Below, piece after piece: positions 12,849 through 23,186 of a DNA stretch of 64,000 nucleotides (positions are counted from its first letter, which is position 1; each line of letters starts with the position of its first letter). A program made the position numbers and the translations under genes. Source of the stretch: Oricola nitratireducens (GTDB lineage: Bacteria; Pseudomonadota; Alphaproteobacteria; Rhizobiales; Rhizobiaceae); the NCBI RefSeq assembly GCF_014904745.1, contig NZ_JACZCS010000008.1, forward strand, positions 1-64,000. Direction: 5' to 3'. Below the pieces are notes generated by a model, which did no database searches, had not been told where the DNA came from, and saw nothing but the letters and a program-made list of their open reading frames with translations.

Positions 12849-14303
12849 ATGGGCAAGGTAACGGGTTTCCTCGAAATCGACCGGCACACGCCGAAATATC
12901 AGCCGGCGTCGGACCGCATTCGCCATTTCAAGGAATTCACGCTTCCGCTGGAAGACGGCGAAGTGGTCAAGCAGGCGGCGCGCTGCATGGATTGCGGCAT
13001 TCCGTTCTGTCACGGGCCGACGGGCTGTCCGGTCAACAACCAGATCCCGGACTGGAACGATCTGGTCTACAATGGCGACTGGGACTCGGCGATCCGCAAC
13101 CTGCATTCGACCAACAACTTCCCGGAGATTACCGGCCGTATCTGCCCGGCACCGTGCGAGGAAGCCTGCACGCTGAACCTCGAAGACATTCCCGTCGCCA
13201 TCAAGACGGTGGAGCAGGCGATCGCCGACAAGGCCTATGAGAGCGGCTTTGTGGTGCCACAGCCGGCGGTCACGAAGACCGGCAGACGAGTCGCCGTCAT
13301 CGGCTCGGGTCCGGCGGGGCTTGCCGCCGCGCAACAGCTCGGACGCGCCGGCCACGAGGTGCATGTGTTCGAGCGCGAAAGCCGCGTCGGCGGGCTGATG
13401 CGCTACGGCATTCCCGACTTCAAGATGGAAAAGCACTATATCGACGCGCGCGCCAAGCAGATGGAAGGCGAGGGCGTGACATTCCATGTCAACGTCAATG
13501 TCGGCGTCGACAAGACGGTTGCGGAGCTGGCCGCGGAATTCGACGCGATCATCTATTGCGGCGGTTCGGAAAAGCCGCGCGACGCGGGCATTCCGGGCGA
13601 CGATTTTTCCGGCGTCCATCCGGCGATGAACTATCTCGTGCAGCAGAACAAGCGCGTGGCGGGCGAGAATATCGCCTCGGTCGCCTGGCCGTCGGATCCG
13701 ATCCTCGCCAATGGCAAGCATGTCGTCGTGGTCGGCGGCGGCGATACCGCGTCGGACTGCATTGGCACGGCGTTCCGGCAAGGCGCGGTGAAGGTCACGC
13801 AGCTCGACATCCGGCCGCAGCCGCCGGAAAAGGAAGACAAGCTCGCGGTCTGGCCGTACTGGGCGACCAAGATGCGCACCTCGTCGAGCCAGGCGGAAGG
13901 CGCGCAGCGCGAATTCCAGGTCGCGACGCTGGAATTCATCGGCGAGAACGGCCAACTGACGCATGTGAAATGTTGCGAGGTCGACGACAGGCGCAAGCCG
14001 ATCGCCGGGACGGAGTTCTTCATCCGCGCCGATCTCGCCTTTATCGCGATCGGCTTTTCCGGCCCGCTGGACACCGGCGTGATCGGCGAACTCGGCGACA
14101 CGCTGAAGATCGACACCGACCGGCGCGGCGGCACCTCGGTCAATGCAGACGAGACCGACTACAAGACCACGGTCGACAAGTTTTTCGCCGCTGGCGATGC
14201 GCGGCGCGGCCAGTCGCTGGTCGTCTGGGCGATCCGCGAGGGACGCCAGGCGGCGCGGTCCGTCGACGAGTTCCTGATGGGCGAGACGACGCTGCCACGC
14301 TGA
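12849..14303 (+). CDS. gltD: Glutamate synthase small subunit
   Basis: 484 residues. Two N-terminal cysteine clusters (C46, C49, C54, C60 and C99, C103, C107) bind 4Fe-4S centres. An FAD site follows (VAVIGSGPAGLAAAQQLG, near 150) and an NADPH site (VVVVGGGDTASDCIG, near 295). It passes electrons from NADPH through FAD and Fe-S to the FMN of GltB. The C-terminal AAGDARRGQSLVVWAIREG is the classical end of this flavoprotein family. It is the last gene of the operon. Confidence 0.97.
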   Translation: MGKVTGFLEIDRHTPKYQPASDRIRHFKEFTLPLEDGEVVKQAARCMDCGIPFCHGPTGCPVNNQIPDWNDLVYNGDWDSAIRNLHSTNNFPEITGRICPAPCEEACTLNLEDIPVAIKTVEQAIADKAYESGFVVPQPAVTKTGRRVAVIGSGPAGLAAAQQLGRAGHEVHVFERESRVGGLMRYGIPDFKMEKHYIDARAKQMEGEGVTFHVNVNVGVDKTVAELAAEFDAIIYCGGSEKPRDAGIPGDDFSGVHPAMNYLVQQNKRVAGENIASVAWPSDPILANGKHVVVVGGGDTASDCIGTAFRQGAVKVTQLDIRPQPPEKEDKLAVWPYWATKMRTSSSQAEGAQREFQVATLEFIGENGQLTHVKCCEVDDRRKPIAGTEFFIRADLAFIAIGFSGPLDTGVIGELGDTLKIDTDRRGGTSVNADETDYKTTVDKFFAAGDARRGQSLVVWAIREGRQAARSVDEFLMGETTLPR

Positions 14304-14391
14304 CGCCGCGTCACGGCTTGAGCCAAATCAAGGCGGGTTATCCGATTCGGGCGGATATTCTCTTCGTTGAATATGACGAAGGGGGTTTTCC

Positions 14392-14592
14392 ATGTTCACG
14401 TTGTTTCTTGCCGCCTATCTCCTGACCGCGCCGACGCTGATGGGGATCATCGTGATCGGGCTGCTCACCGCCGGCATGTCCTCGGCGAATTACATCATCA
14501 TGGCCGCTGTGGTCGGCGCCGTCGTCGCCGTTCCGGTGGCGTGGCTGCTGTCGCGCAAACTCGAACATCTCTTCGACGCGCGACGCGGATAA
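14392..14592 (+). CDS. Small two-helix membrane protein, unknown function
   Basis: 66 residues forming two hydrophobic helices (about 2-27 and 32-54) and a short basic tail KLEHLFDARRG. Similar small proteins are widespread in Rhizobiales and are sometimes mislabelled CTP synthetase; nothing here supports an enzyme. The gene is monocistronic, 88 bases after gltD and 126 bases before gapR. Confidence 0.65.
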   Translation: MFTLFLAAYLLTAPTLMGIIVIGLLTAGMSSANYIIMAAVVGAVVAVPVAWLLSRKLEHLFDARRG

Positions 14593-14718
14593 TCCACAGT
14601 CCGGGACGTTTTCCCGCCAGGTGCGAAAGCGTTGTGCATCGCGCACCGGCACGGTTGACCCGGTCTTGCGGATGCGGCATCGGTGGATGAACATTTCCAT
14701 CGATTCAGGAGCCTGCCC

Positions 14719-14985
14719 ATGTCCGACGTGAATGGCGTCGCCCGCGACCAGTTGCGTGCATTCATCGAGCGTATCGAGCGTCTCGAGGAAGAAAAGAAGA
14801 CCATCGCCGACGACATCAAGGATGTCTATGCCGAGGCGAAGGGCACCGGTTTCGACACCAAGGTGCTGCGCAAGGTGGTGAGCATCCGCAAGCAGGACCA
14901 GAACGAGCGCATGGAGCAGGAAGCCGTGCTCGATCTCTACCTGCACGCGCTCGGCATGGCGCCCGCGCCGGAAGAAGAGGGCTGA
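14719..14985 (+). CDS. gapR: GapR-like DUF2312 nucleoid-associated protein
   Basis: 88 residues, almost entirely helical. The conserved core [20 protein letters not shown] followed by [20 protein letters not shown] is the DUF2312 signature. In Caulobacter this protein (GapR) clamps overtwisted DNA ahead of polymerases and supports replication and segregation; the same role is inferred here. The ATG at 14719 ([10 protein letters not shown]) follows a CAGGAG ribosome site. The longer frame from 14683 lacks one. Confidence 0.92.
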   Translation: MSDVNGVARDQLRAFIERIERLEEEKKTIADDIKDVYAEAKGTGFDTKVLRKVVSIRKQDQNERMEQEAVLDLYLHALGMAPAPEEEG

Positions 14986-15077
14986 CGCCGGTTCTGCGGC
15001 GGCATCAGGGTAACCAAACCCAAATTGCCGTTTCCGGCGATGGCCGGTAGGGTCTTCCTGTCGCACAGGAGACCGCA

Positions 15078-16490
15078 TTGGACGACATTCATCACGGCTT
15101 CCCGCTGGTCGACATCGCCATCGTCATCGTGATCGCGGTGCTGGCCGGCCTTGGGCTCATGCGCCTGAAGCAGCCGCCGCTGGTCGGCTTCATCCTGGCC
15201 GGCGTCATCATGGGGCCGACCGGCTTCGGGCTGATCAGCAACAATGACAACGTCACCGCGCTCGCCGAAATGGGCGTGCTGGTGCTGCTGTTCTTCATCG
15301 GCACCGAATTGTCGCTGAAGGCCTTCGTGGCGACGCTGAAACCGGCGGTCATCGTGGCCGCGGGCCAGCTCGCCGCGGCGATGCTGATCGGTTTCGCGAT
15401 TGCGTGGCTGACCGACGCGACCGTCGCCGAGGGCACGATCCTCGGCTTCATCATCGCGCTGTCGAGCACGGTCGTGGCGATGAAGATGCTCGACGACATG
15501 GGCGCGTTGCGTCGCATGCCGGGCCGGATCACGGTTGGCGTGCTGATCGCCCAGGACATCGCGGTCGTGCCGATGCTGATCCTGGTCTCTTCCTTCGGGG
15601 GCGCCGAAACCAGTGCGCTCGGGCTGTTGGCGAAGATCGCCGTCGCCGTCGGATTGCTCGGCGCGCTGCTGTGGTGGCTGGGGCGGAGCCCGAAAATCAA
15701 GGCGCCGTTCGACGAGCAGGTGGGCGATAATGTCGAATTGCTGGCGCTCGGCTCGCTTGCCGCGTGCTTCGGCGCGGCGGCGATATCCGGCACGATCGGC
15801 CTGTCGCCCGCCTATGGCGCCTTTGTGGCGGGCCTGGTGATCGGGAACTCGACCCTGCGCAACAAGGTCATCCCGGTGATCGAGCCGATCCAGAGCGTGC
15901 TGCTGGTCGTGTTCTTCCTGTCGATCGGCCTGCTGATCGACCTGACCTATATCCGCGAACATTTCGGCGTGGTGCTCGCGGCGTCGCTCTTCGTCGTCGC
16001 GATGAAGACGATACTCAACGTGTTCCTGCTGCGGATCGCGGGCTTCGACCGCGAGACGGCGCTGGTCGGCGGCCTGTCGATGGCGCAGATCGGCGAATTC
16101 TCCTTCGTGCTCGCCGCCGCCGGTTTCACCGCCGGCGCCCTCGGCTACGACATCTACCGCCTGTCGATCGCCGTTACCGCGATCACGCTGCTGTTCTCGC
16201 CGGCCTGGATGGCGCTGATGCACCGGGTCGAGGAAATCGCGATGGAGAACTATTCCTCCTATCGCGAGGCGCTGGCCGAGGCCTATCACGACGAGATCGA
16301 GAACGTCGAAGAGGGGCTGTGGTGGGTGAAGGTCCGCTACCGGGCCGGGCGGATCGCGCGGCGCAAACGCCGCGAAAAGAAAACCGAACTGAAGAAAGCG
16401 AAGGCGGCCGAGGCCGCACAGAAGGAGCTCGTTGCAAGCGGGGAGCCTGCAACCGGGACGGAGGAATCCACGGGTCAACCGCCCGGCTGA
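15078..16490 (+). CDS. CPA2-family monovalent cation:proton antiporter (KefB/Ybal-like, no RCK domain)
   Basis: 470 residues with about 12 hydrophobic segments. The core GRITVGVLIAQDIAVVPMLI contains the transport Asp motif of CPA2 antiporters, and the PPLVGFILAGVIMGPTGFGL loop is characteristic. No TrkA-N nucleotide-binding domain follows; instead there is a charged C-terminal tail of about 85 residues rich in Arg, Lys, Glu and Ala. It probably exchanges K+ or Na+ for H+ across the inner membrane. It starts at a TTG (15078) with an AGGAGA site, a moderate-expression signal. Confidence 0.88.
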   Translation: MDDIHHGFPLVDIAIVIVIAVLAGLGLMRLKQPPLVGFILAGVIMGPTGFGLISNNDNVTALAEMGVLVLLFFIGTELSLKAFVATLKPAVIVAAGQLAAAMLIGFAIAWLTDATVAEGTILGFIIALSSTVVAMKMLDDMGALRRMPGRITVGVLIAQDIAVVPMLILVSSFGGAETSALGLLAKIAVAVGLLGALLWWLGRSPKIKAPFDEQVGDNVELLALGSLAACFGAAAISGTIGLSPAYGAFVAGLVIGNSTLRNKVIPVIEPIQSVLLVVFFLSIGLLIDLTYIREHFGVVLAASLFVVAMKTILNVFLLRIAGFDRETALVGGLSMAQIGEFSFVLAAAGFTAGALGYDIYRLSIAVTAITLLFSPAWMALMHRVEEIAMENYSSYREALAEAYHDEIENVEEGLWWVKVRYRAGRIARRKRREKKTELKKAKAAEAAQKELVASGEPATGTEESTGQPPG

Positions 16491-16524
16491 CATTCCGGCG
16501 CGACCAAATCGACGTGTCTTGCGG

Positions 16525-18321
16525 TCAGTTGGTCAGCGGGATCTGAAGCGTCAGGGGCTGGCCGTCGCCGCCGCTGCCGCCGGAGAATTTCGCCACCGCG
16601 AGGAATGTCACCGCCTTGCCGGAGAACCGGCGCGGATCGGGCGTGGGGAATTTCCGGAAGCCTTCGATATAGACCTCGGTCGGCGCTTCGCGCAGCGCGT
16701 TCCGGATGAAGATGGGACGCTCGGAAGCGCGACCATGGTCGGTGACCGACAATTGCGCGGTCATCCAGGACCCGAAGCGCGAGGGATTGATCTCGTCGAC
16801 CGGAACAATATCGGCGCCGGGCGTTTGGTCACGCTGTGTCGAGGCGGTTGCCAATGCCGGCCGCGGCGATTTTTCGGTTGTCGCAACGCCGGTATCGTAG
16901 CTGGCGATGACGCGCGGATCTTCCTCCGCCGGCAGGGAGGCGAGTTGCACATCGCCGTTGTGCGCGGGGCGCGGGCCGGGCGTCGGCGGCGCATAGGCGG
17001 CGGCCAAGGGCGCCGGGACCTGATCCCGGATCTGATCCCGGATCGACGGTTCTTCGAGCGATGCGACAGCGATTTCGGGCTGCGGCTCGGGCCGCGGGGC
17101 CGGGCTCGGCAGCGGAATACGCATCGCCTGTTTCGCGGGCGCTGCGGCGCGGGAGGCGGATGCGATCAGGGCCTCGACCGTCGGGGCCCGCTCGGACGGC
17201 GCGCGCGCCGCCGCGTTCAATGCGGCTTCGATCTCGGCCGCCGAGCGGCGTGCGGTCAGCGGCGTGCGATCGGCGGAGGCGAGCAGAACCGGCGGTCTGG
17301 AATCCGGCAGCGGGATATCCGCCGGCGGGACGGGGGCAGTCTGCGGCGAAGCGGATGCGATCAGCTCCTGCTGCGGCTGGCCGGCCGGAACGAGAGCCTC
17401 GGGGCGGGGCGCGAATTGCGGCAGCGGCGTCTCGCGCGGCGCCAGCGCGGCAATCAGCGTGCCCGGCGTTTCTACCGGCTCCACCGGTTCGGGCTGCGGC
17501 TGCGGCTCGCTGCGGATGACGCTTGTTGCCCGCGCGACCGGCGCGGCCGCCTCGACATTGTCCTCTTCCTCGTCGGCGCCGCCGCCAAACAGATTGGCCA
17601 GCAATCCGCCGCTCTTCTTGCCGCTGCGGCCGGTTTCGAGGGACGCGATCGCCGTTGCCTGGCCCTTCTTCTTGCGCGCCTGGTAAGAGGCAAGCGCCTG
17701 CTGATAACCGGGAAGCGGCTTGCCGTCCGGCGGCAGGTGCAACGTCTTGCCGTCCGGGAAAATACGCACGAGCTGATCGCGGCTCATACGCGGCCAGGCG
17801 CGCACGTTTCCGGTATCGAAATGGACGAAGGGCGACCCGGACTTCGGATAGTAGCCGACGCCGCCGCCCTGCAGCTTGAAACCGATCTCCCGAAGCCTGG
17901 AGAGCTTGACGCCGGGGATGAAGAAATCCATCGCCTTGCCGAGCATGTGCTGGCTTTTCTTGGCCTGTCCGCCGCGGGTCCGGCGCAACATCTCGTTGGT
18001 GGCCGGCGACCGGTAGCCCGAAACGACGTGAATGTAATCCCTGGAGCCGGACATCTGGTAGGCTTCCCAGATGATGTCGAAGAGCTGCGGGTCCATCTTG
18101 GTCGGCTCGTTGCGCCGCCAGTCGCGCAGGAAGCGGTTGAGCTTGTTCAGGCCGCTCGGGATGTATTTCCCGTCCTTCTTGAAGGTGATTTCGGCGCGTT
18201 CGCCGGTGTGGATGAAATAGAGTTTCAGCGTCCGGGTTTCGGCGGATGCGGATGCCATCGCCGCAAAAGACACGGACATCACGACGCAGGAGAACGCGAT
18301 CATGCGCACTGCCGTGTGCAT
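16525..18321 (-). CDS. DUF882 (YcbK/peptidase M15-like) exported protein with long Pro/Ala-rich extension
   Basis: 598 residues. A signal peptide (about 1-28) is followed by the DUF882 domain (about 30-190) with VVSGYRSPATNEMLRR, SQHMLGKAMDFFIPG and FVHFDTGNVRAWP; the His/Asp residues resemble the zinc site of M15 D,D-peptidases such as YcbK/MepK. Residues about 200-480 are low complexity, Pro/Ala/Glu rich. The last 110 residues form a compact segment ending LTLQIPLTN. It probably acts on peptidoglycan in the periplasm, with the linker spanning the envelope (inference). ATG 18321 was chosen over an upstream TTG at 18369. Confidence 0.8.
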   Translation of the reverse strand: MHTAVRMIAFSCVVMSVSFAAMASASAETRTLKLYFIHTGERAEITFKKDGKYIPSGLNKLNRFLRDWRRNEPTKMDPQLFDIIWEAYQMSGSRDYIHVVSGYRSPATNEMLRRTRGGQAKKSQHMLGKAMDFFIPGVKLSRLREIGFKLQGGGVGYYPKSGSPFVHFDTGNVRAWPRMSRDQLVRIFPDGKTLHLPPDGKPLPGYQQALASYQARKKKGQATAIASLETGRSGKKSGGLLANLFGGGADEEEDNVEAAAPVARATSVIRSEPQPQPEPVEPVETPGTLIAALAPRETPLPQFAPRPEALVPAGQPQQELIASASPQTAPVPPADIPLPDSRPPVLLASADRTPLTARRSAAEIEAALNAAARAPSERAPTVEALIASASRAAAPAKQAMRIPLPSPAPRPEPQPEIAVASLEEPSIRDQIRDQVPAPLAAAYAPPTPGPRPAHNGDVQLASLPAEEDPRVIASYDTGVATTEKSPRPALATASTQRDQTPGADIVPVDEINPSRFGSWMTAQLSVTDHGRASERPIFIRNALREAPTEVYIEGFRKFPTPDPRRFSGKAVTFLAVAKFSGGSGGDGQPLTLQIPLTN

Positions 18322-18658
18322 GGCCTCATGGCAGATGCCAGTCGCCCCTCTTGTCGTTCCGAATATCAATACGCACCAACCTGTGAAGACAGAGCCGTTA
18401 CGGAAGCTAGCGGAAACATGGTTAACCGCATGTTATCGAGGTGATCGCACCGTAGTCCTGCAGTATCCAGATTGAATGCGCGAGATTGGCAGACGTGCAC
18501 AAGACTATCCCCGGTCTTCCCCTTTCGCCATGGGTGATGGCCGGGAAATGCGGTGATAGGATGGCAAGAAATCGCAGTTTTCGGAACGCCAAACGCCCTT
18601 GGTTACCAAACGCATAAGCGTTTTGGCTTGAGCGGCGCGTCAGGCCGTGCGGGCGCCG
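18322..18658. other. Intergenic region between the DUF882 gene and the response regulator
   Basis: About 337 bases. It carries the promoter side of the DUF882 gene, including one TTAACC half-site near 18422, and on the far side the likely terminator of the regulator at 18608-18623. No small gene could be supported. Confidence 0.5.
18608..18623 (-). terminator. Candidate terminator hairpin after the response regulator
   Basis: AAACGC-ATAA-GCGTTT forms a short perfect stem in a CCAAA/TTTTGG context just past the regulator stop on the minus strand. It lacks a long T tract, so the terminator call is tentative. Confidence 0.4.
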
Positions 18659-20176
<1,518 letters not shown>

Positions 20177-20328
20177 CGCTTGAACAGCTTCGAACCTTTT
20201 GTATGTTTCATGCGAGGGGAGAAATCCCCGGCATCTCTGTGCGCCAAGTTGGCACATATTCATGAAATGCGGGCTAAGGCGGTCCGTACAAATTTAACGA
20301 TTGCAAGGCCTTAGGGCTGGCGACCGCA

Positions 20329-22197
20329 ATGAGGCATATGAAAATGGCACATGTTCCGCTTCCCAATCCGGCCGGTGTCCCGATGCGCTCCGCGGGGCAA
20401 GCCGGCGCCGTGGTCGAGGATTCGCCCTTCGGCGAGCTTCCGGAATGGAATCTTTCCGATCTCTATCCGGGGCTGGACGCCCCCGAACTGAAGAGCGACC
20501 TGGAAAAAGCCGAACGCGGAGCAGTCGCCTTCGCCGAGGAATGGAAGGGCAAGCTCTCGGTCGCCGCCGCCAATGGCAGCCTCGGCAGGGCGGTCGCGCA
20601 GTATGAAGGTTTCGAGGAACTGCTCGGCCGCATCATGGCCTATGCCAGCCTCGTCTATGCCGGCGAGACGGCCGATCCGGTCAAGGCGAAGTTCTACGGC
20701 GACATGCAGCAGCGCCTTACTGACATCAGTTCCGACCTGCTGTTCTTCGCGCTCGAACTGAACCGGCTCGAGGACGAGGAAATCGAGCGCGCGCTCGCCG
20801 CCGACACGGAGCTGGCGCATTACCGGCCCTGGATCGCGGATCTGCGGATGGAGAAGCCATACCAGCTCGAGGATCGCGTCGAACAGCTGTTCCACGAAAA
20901 GTCGCTGACCGGGCGCGGCGCGTTCAACCGTCTCTTCGACGAGACGATGACGGCGCTGCGCTTCGAGGTCGATGGCAAGGAACTGCCGATCGAGCCGACG
21001 CTGAACCTTCTGCAGGACCATGTGCGGGCGAACCGCGAAAAGGGTTTCCGCGCGCTTGCGAAAACCTTCTCGGCGCATCTGCCGACCTTCACGCTGATCA
21101 CCAACACGCTGGCCAAGGACAAGGAAATCTCCGACCGCTGGCGCGGATTCGAGGATATCGCCGACAGCCGGCATCTCGCCAACCGCGTCGAGCGACCGGT
21201 GGTCGACGCGCTGACGGCGGCCGTACGCGAGGCCTATCCGCGCATCTCGCATCGCTACTACGCGATGAAGGCGCGCTGGCTCGGCCTCGACGTGCTGGAG
21301 CCGTGGGACCGAAACGCGCCGCTGCCGGAAACGCCGCAGGCGGCGATCGGCTGGGTGGAAGCGCAGGAAACCGTGCTGTCGGCCTATGGCGCGTTCTCGC
21401 CGGAGATGGCCGACATCGCGCGCCAGTTCTTCGAGAAATCATGGATCGACGCGCCCGCCCGGCCAGGCAAGGCGCCGGGCGCCTTCGCGCATCCGACCGT
21501 GCCGTCGGCGCATCCCTATGTGCTGCTCAACTACATGGGCAAGCCGCGCGACGTGATGACGCTGGCGCATGAGCTCGGCCATGGCGTGCACCAGGTGCTG
21601 GCCGGCGAGCAGGGCGCGCTGATGGCGCAGACGCCGCTGACACTGGCCGAAACGGCGTCGGTCTTCGGCGAGATGCTGACCTTCCGCTCGATGCTGGAAC
21701 GCACGCATGAGCGCCGCGAGCGCAAGGCGATGCTGGCGCAGAAGGCGGAGGACATGATCAACACCGTGATCCGCCAGATCGCCTTCTACACGTTCGAGCG
21801 CAAGGTTCACACCGAGCGCAGGAACGGCGAACTGACGTCGGAGCAGATCGGCGAATTGTGGATGAGCGTCCAGGGCGAAAGCCTCGGGCCGGCGGTGCGG
21901 CTGGAGACCGGCTACGAGACCTTCTGGGCCTATATCCCGCATTTCATCCATTCGCCGTTCTACGTCTACGCCTATGCCTTCGGCGATTGCCTGGTGAACT
22001 CGCTCTACGCCGTCTACCAGGACGCCGAATCCGGCTTCCAGGCGAAATATTTCGACATGCTCAGGGCCGGCGGTTCCAAGCACCATTCCGAACTGCTGGC
22101 GCCGTTCGGCCTCGACGCGTCCGATCCCGCCTTCTGGAGCAAGGGTCTCAGCGTGATCGAGGGGATTATCGACGAATTGGAGGCGATGGACGCGTGA
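20329..22197 (+). CDS. pepF: Oligoendopeptidase F, M3B family
   Basis: 622 residues, the typical length. The zinc-binding helix HELGH is at 414-418 within TLAHELGHGVHQVL, and the third ligand Glu is expected in TLAETASVFGEML. Late conserved segments ETGYETFWAYIPHFIHSPFYV shape the substrate channel. It hydrolyses oligopeptides in the cytoplasm. Three in-frame ATGs (20329, 20338, 20344) cluster at the start; a GAGG at 20331-20334 would best serve 20344, so the true N-terminus could be up to five residues shorter. Confidence 0.93.
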   Translation: MRHMKMAHVPLPNPAGVPMRSAGQAGAVVEDSPFGELPEWNLSDLYPGLDAPELKSDLEKAERGAVAFAEEWKGKLSVAAANGSLGRAVAQYEGFEELLGRIMAYASLVYAGETADPVKAKFYGDMQQRLTDISSDLLFFALELNRLEDEEIERALAADTELAHYRPWIADLRMEKPYQLEDRVEQLFHEKSLTGRGAFNRLFDETMTALRFEVDGKELPIEPTLNLLQDHVRANREKGFRALAKTFSAHLPTFTLITNTLAKDKEISDRWRGFEDIADSRHLANRVERPVVDALTAAVREAYPRISHRYYAMKARWLGLDVLEPWDRNAPLPETPQAAIGWVEAQETVLSAYGAFSPEMADIARQFFEKSWIDAPARPGKAPGAFAHPTVPSAHPYVLLNYMGKPRDVMTLAHELGHGVHQVLAGEQGALMAQTPLTLAETASVFGEMLTFRSMLERTHERRERKAMLAQKAEDMINTVIRQIAFYTFERKVHTERRNGELTSEQIGELWMSVQGESLGPAVRLETGYETFWAYIPHFIHSPFYVYAYAFGDCLVNSLYAVYQDAESGFQAKYFDMLRAGGSKHHSELLAPFGLDASDPAFWSKGLSVIEGIIDELEAMDA

Positions 22198-22207
22198 GAC
22201 GCATGCG

Positions 22208-23074
22208 ATGACCGCAATTCCGCGCGCCCTCTCCATCGGGCTTTCGCCGCTCGCCGATCCCGCCCGCTGGCTGGAGCCGGACGACCGGCTCGCCGCCCAG
22301 CTCGGCGAAAAGGAACGGCTGATCGCGACCTATCCGAAGCAGGTCTTCATGGCCGAACCGGACACGCTCGACGCGCAGCGCGAGATCGATGCGCTGCTGC
22401 GGGCGCATCTCGTTGCGGCCTTTCCGCAGACATACCGCGCCGGGGGCGATGCCGTCATCGTCGCCGGACGGCGGGTGGAGCGGACCTCGGGCGACGACCG
22501 GGTCCTGCAAAATACGGCGCGTCTGGTCGCCGACGATCTCGTGATCATGCGCAAGCGCGCCGACGGCTGGACGCTTGCCGCCGCGTCGCTATGTTTTCCG
22601 ACCTTCTGGAATCTGGCCGAGAAATTCGCACGGCCGATCACGGCGATCCATGCACCCGTGCCGGGCTTTTCGGAGGGAACGCGCAACGCCGTGCTGGTCG
22701 AGCGCATCTTCGACAAGCTGCAGGTGGGACAGCAGGTGCAACGGTCGAACTGGTCGGTGCACAATGACGGCGAGCTGCACCACATCGAGCCGCACGGCAT
22801 TCCGATCAACTGCTCGGACGCGGCTACGATGGCGAGACTGTTCCTGCGGCGCGAATACCAGACGCTGACCAAGCTCCCCGCCAGTGGCGACATCCTGTTC
22901 ACGATCCGGGTGCATACCGATCCGCTGGAGGACATCGAGAGCGTGCCCGGCCGATGCGCGGCGCTGGCCGACCGGCTGATGGAACTCGATGCCGAGGGGC
23001 TCGCCTACAAGGGGCTGACTGCGGGACGCGACCGGCTGGTCGGCTATCTCCGGCACGCCGCCGAGGTGGCCTGA
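22208..23074 (+). CDS. DUF3445 family, haem-dependent oxidative N-demethylase-like protein
   Basis: 288 residues matching the DUF3445 family throughout: LGLSPL-like start (SIGLSPLADPARWLE), ADDLVIMRK, SLCFPTFWNLAEKFARPITA, HAPVPGFSE and QRSNWSVHNDGELH. Characterised relatives are haem enzymes with a PAS-like fold that demethylate small amines such as dimethylamine; the substrate here is unknown. It follows pepF by 10 bases, so it is probably in the same transcript, without an obvious pathway link. Confidence 0.85.
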   Translation: MTAIPRALSIGLSPLADPARWLEPDDRLAAQLGEKERLIATYPKQVFMAEPDTLDAQREIDALLRAHLVAAFPQTYRAGGDAVIVAGRRVERTSGDDRVLQNTARLVADDLVIMRKRADGWTLAAASLCFPTFWNLAEKFARPITAIHAPVPGFSEGTRNAVLVERIFDKLQVGQQVQRSNWSVHNDGELHHIEPHGIPINCSDAATMARLFLRREYQTLTKLPASGDILFTIRVHTDPLEDIESVPGRCAALADRLMELDAEGLAYKGLTAGRDRLVGYLRHAAEVA

Positions 23075-23186
23075 ACCGACTGCCGGACGAAAAAGCGCCC
23101 GACCGGCGCTTGACGGATCGCGCGCCGCCGATTTAACGGGCAATGCGGGCGAAGAGCGCCCGTTCACTTCCCTCTGGCCGGATTGC

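Noticed and set aside
16432-18444. 670-codon plus-strand frame opposite the DUF882 gene
   Set aside because: Low-complexity Arg/Gly-rich translation, covers a gene with signal peptide and known domain on the other strand.
20240-20260. Sigma-54 promoter (TTGGCAC) upstream of the RpoN-type regulator
   Set aside because: A TGGCAC core is present but no -12 TTGC at the required spacing; the same holds for the TTGGCAC near 28511.
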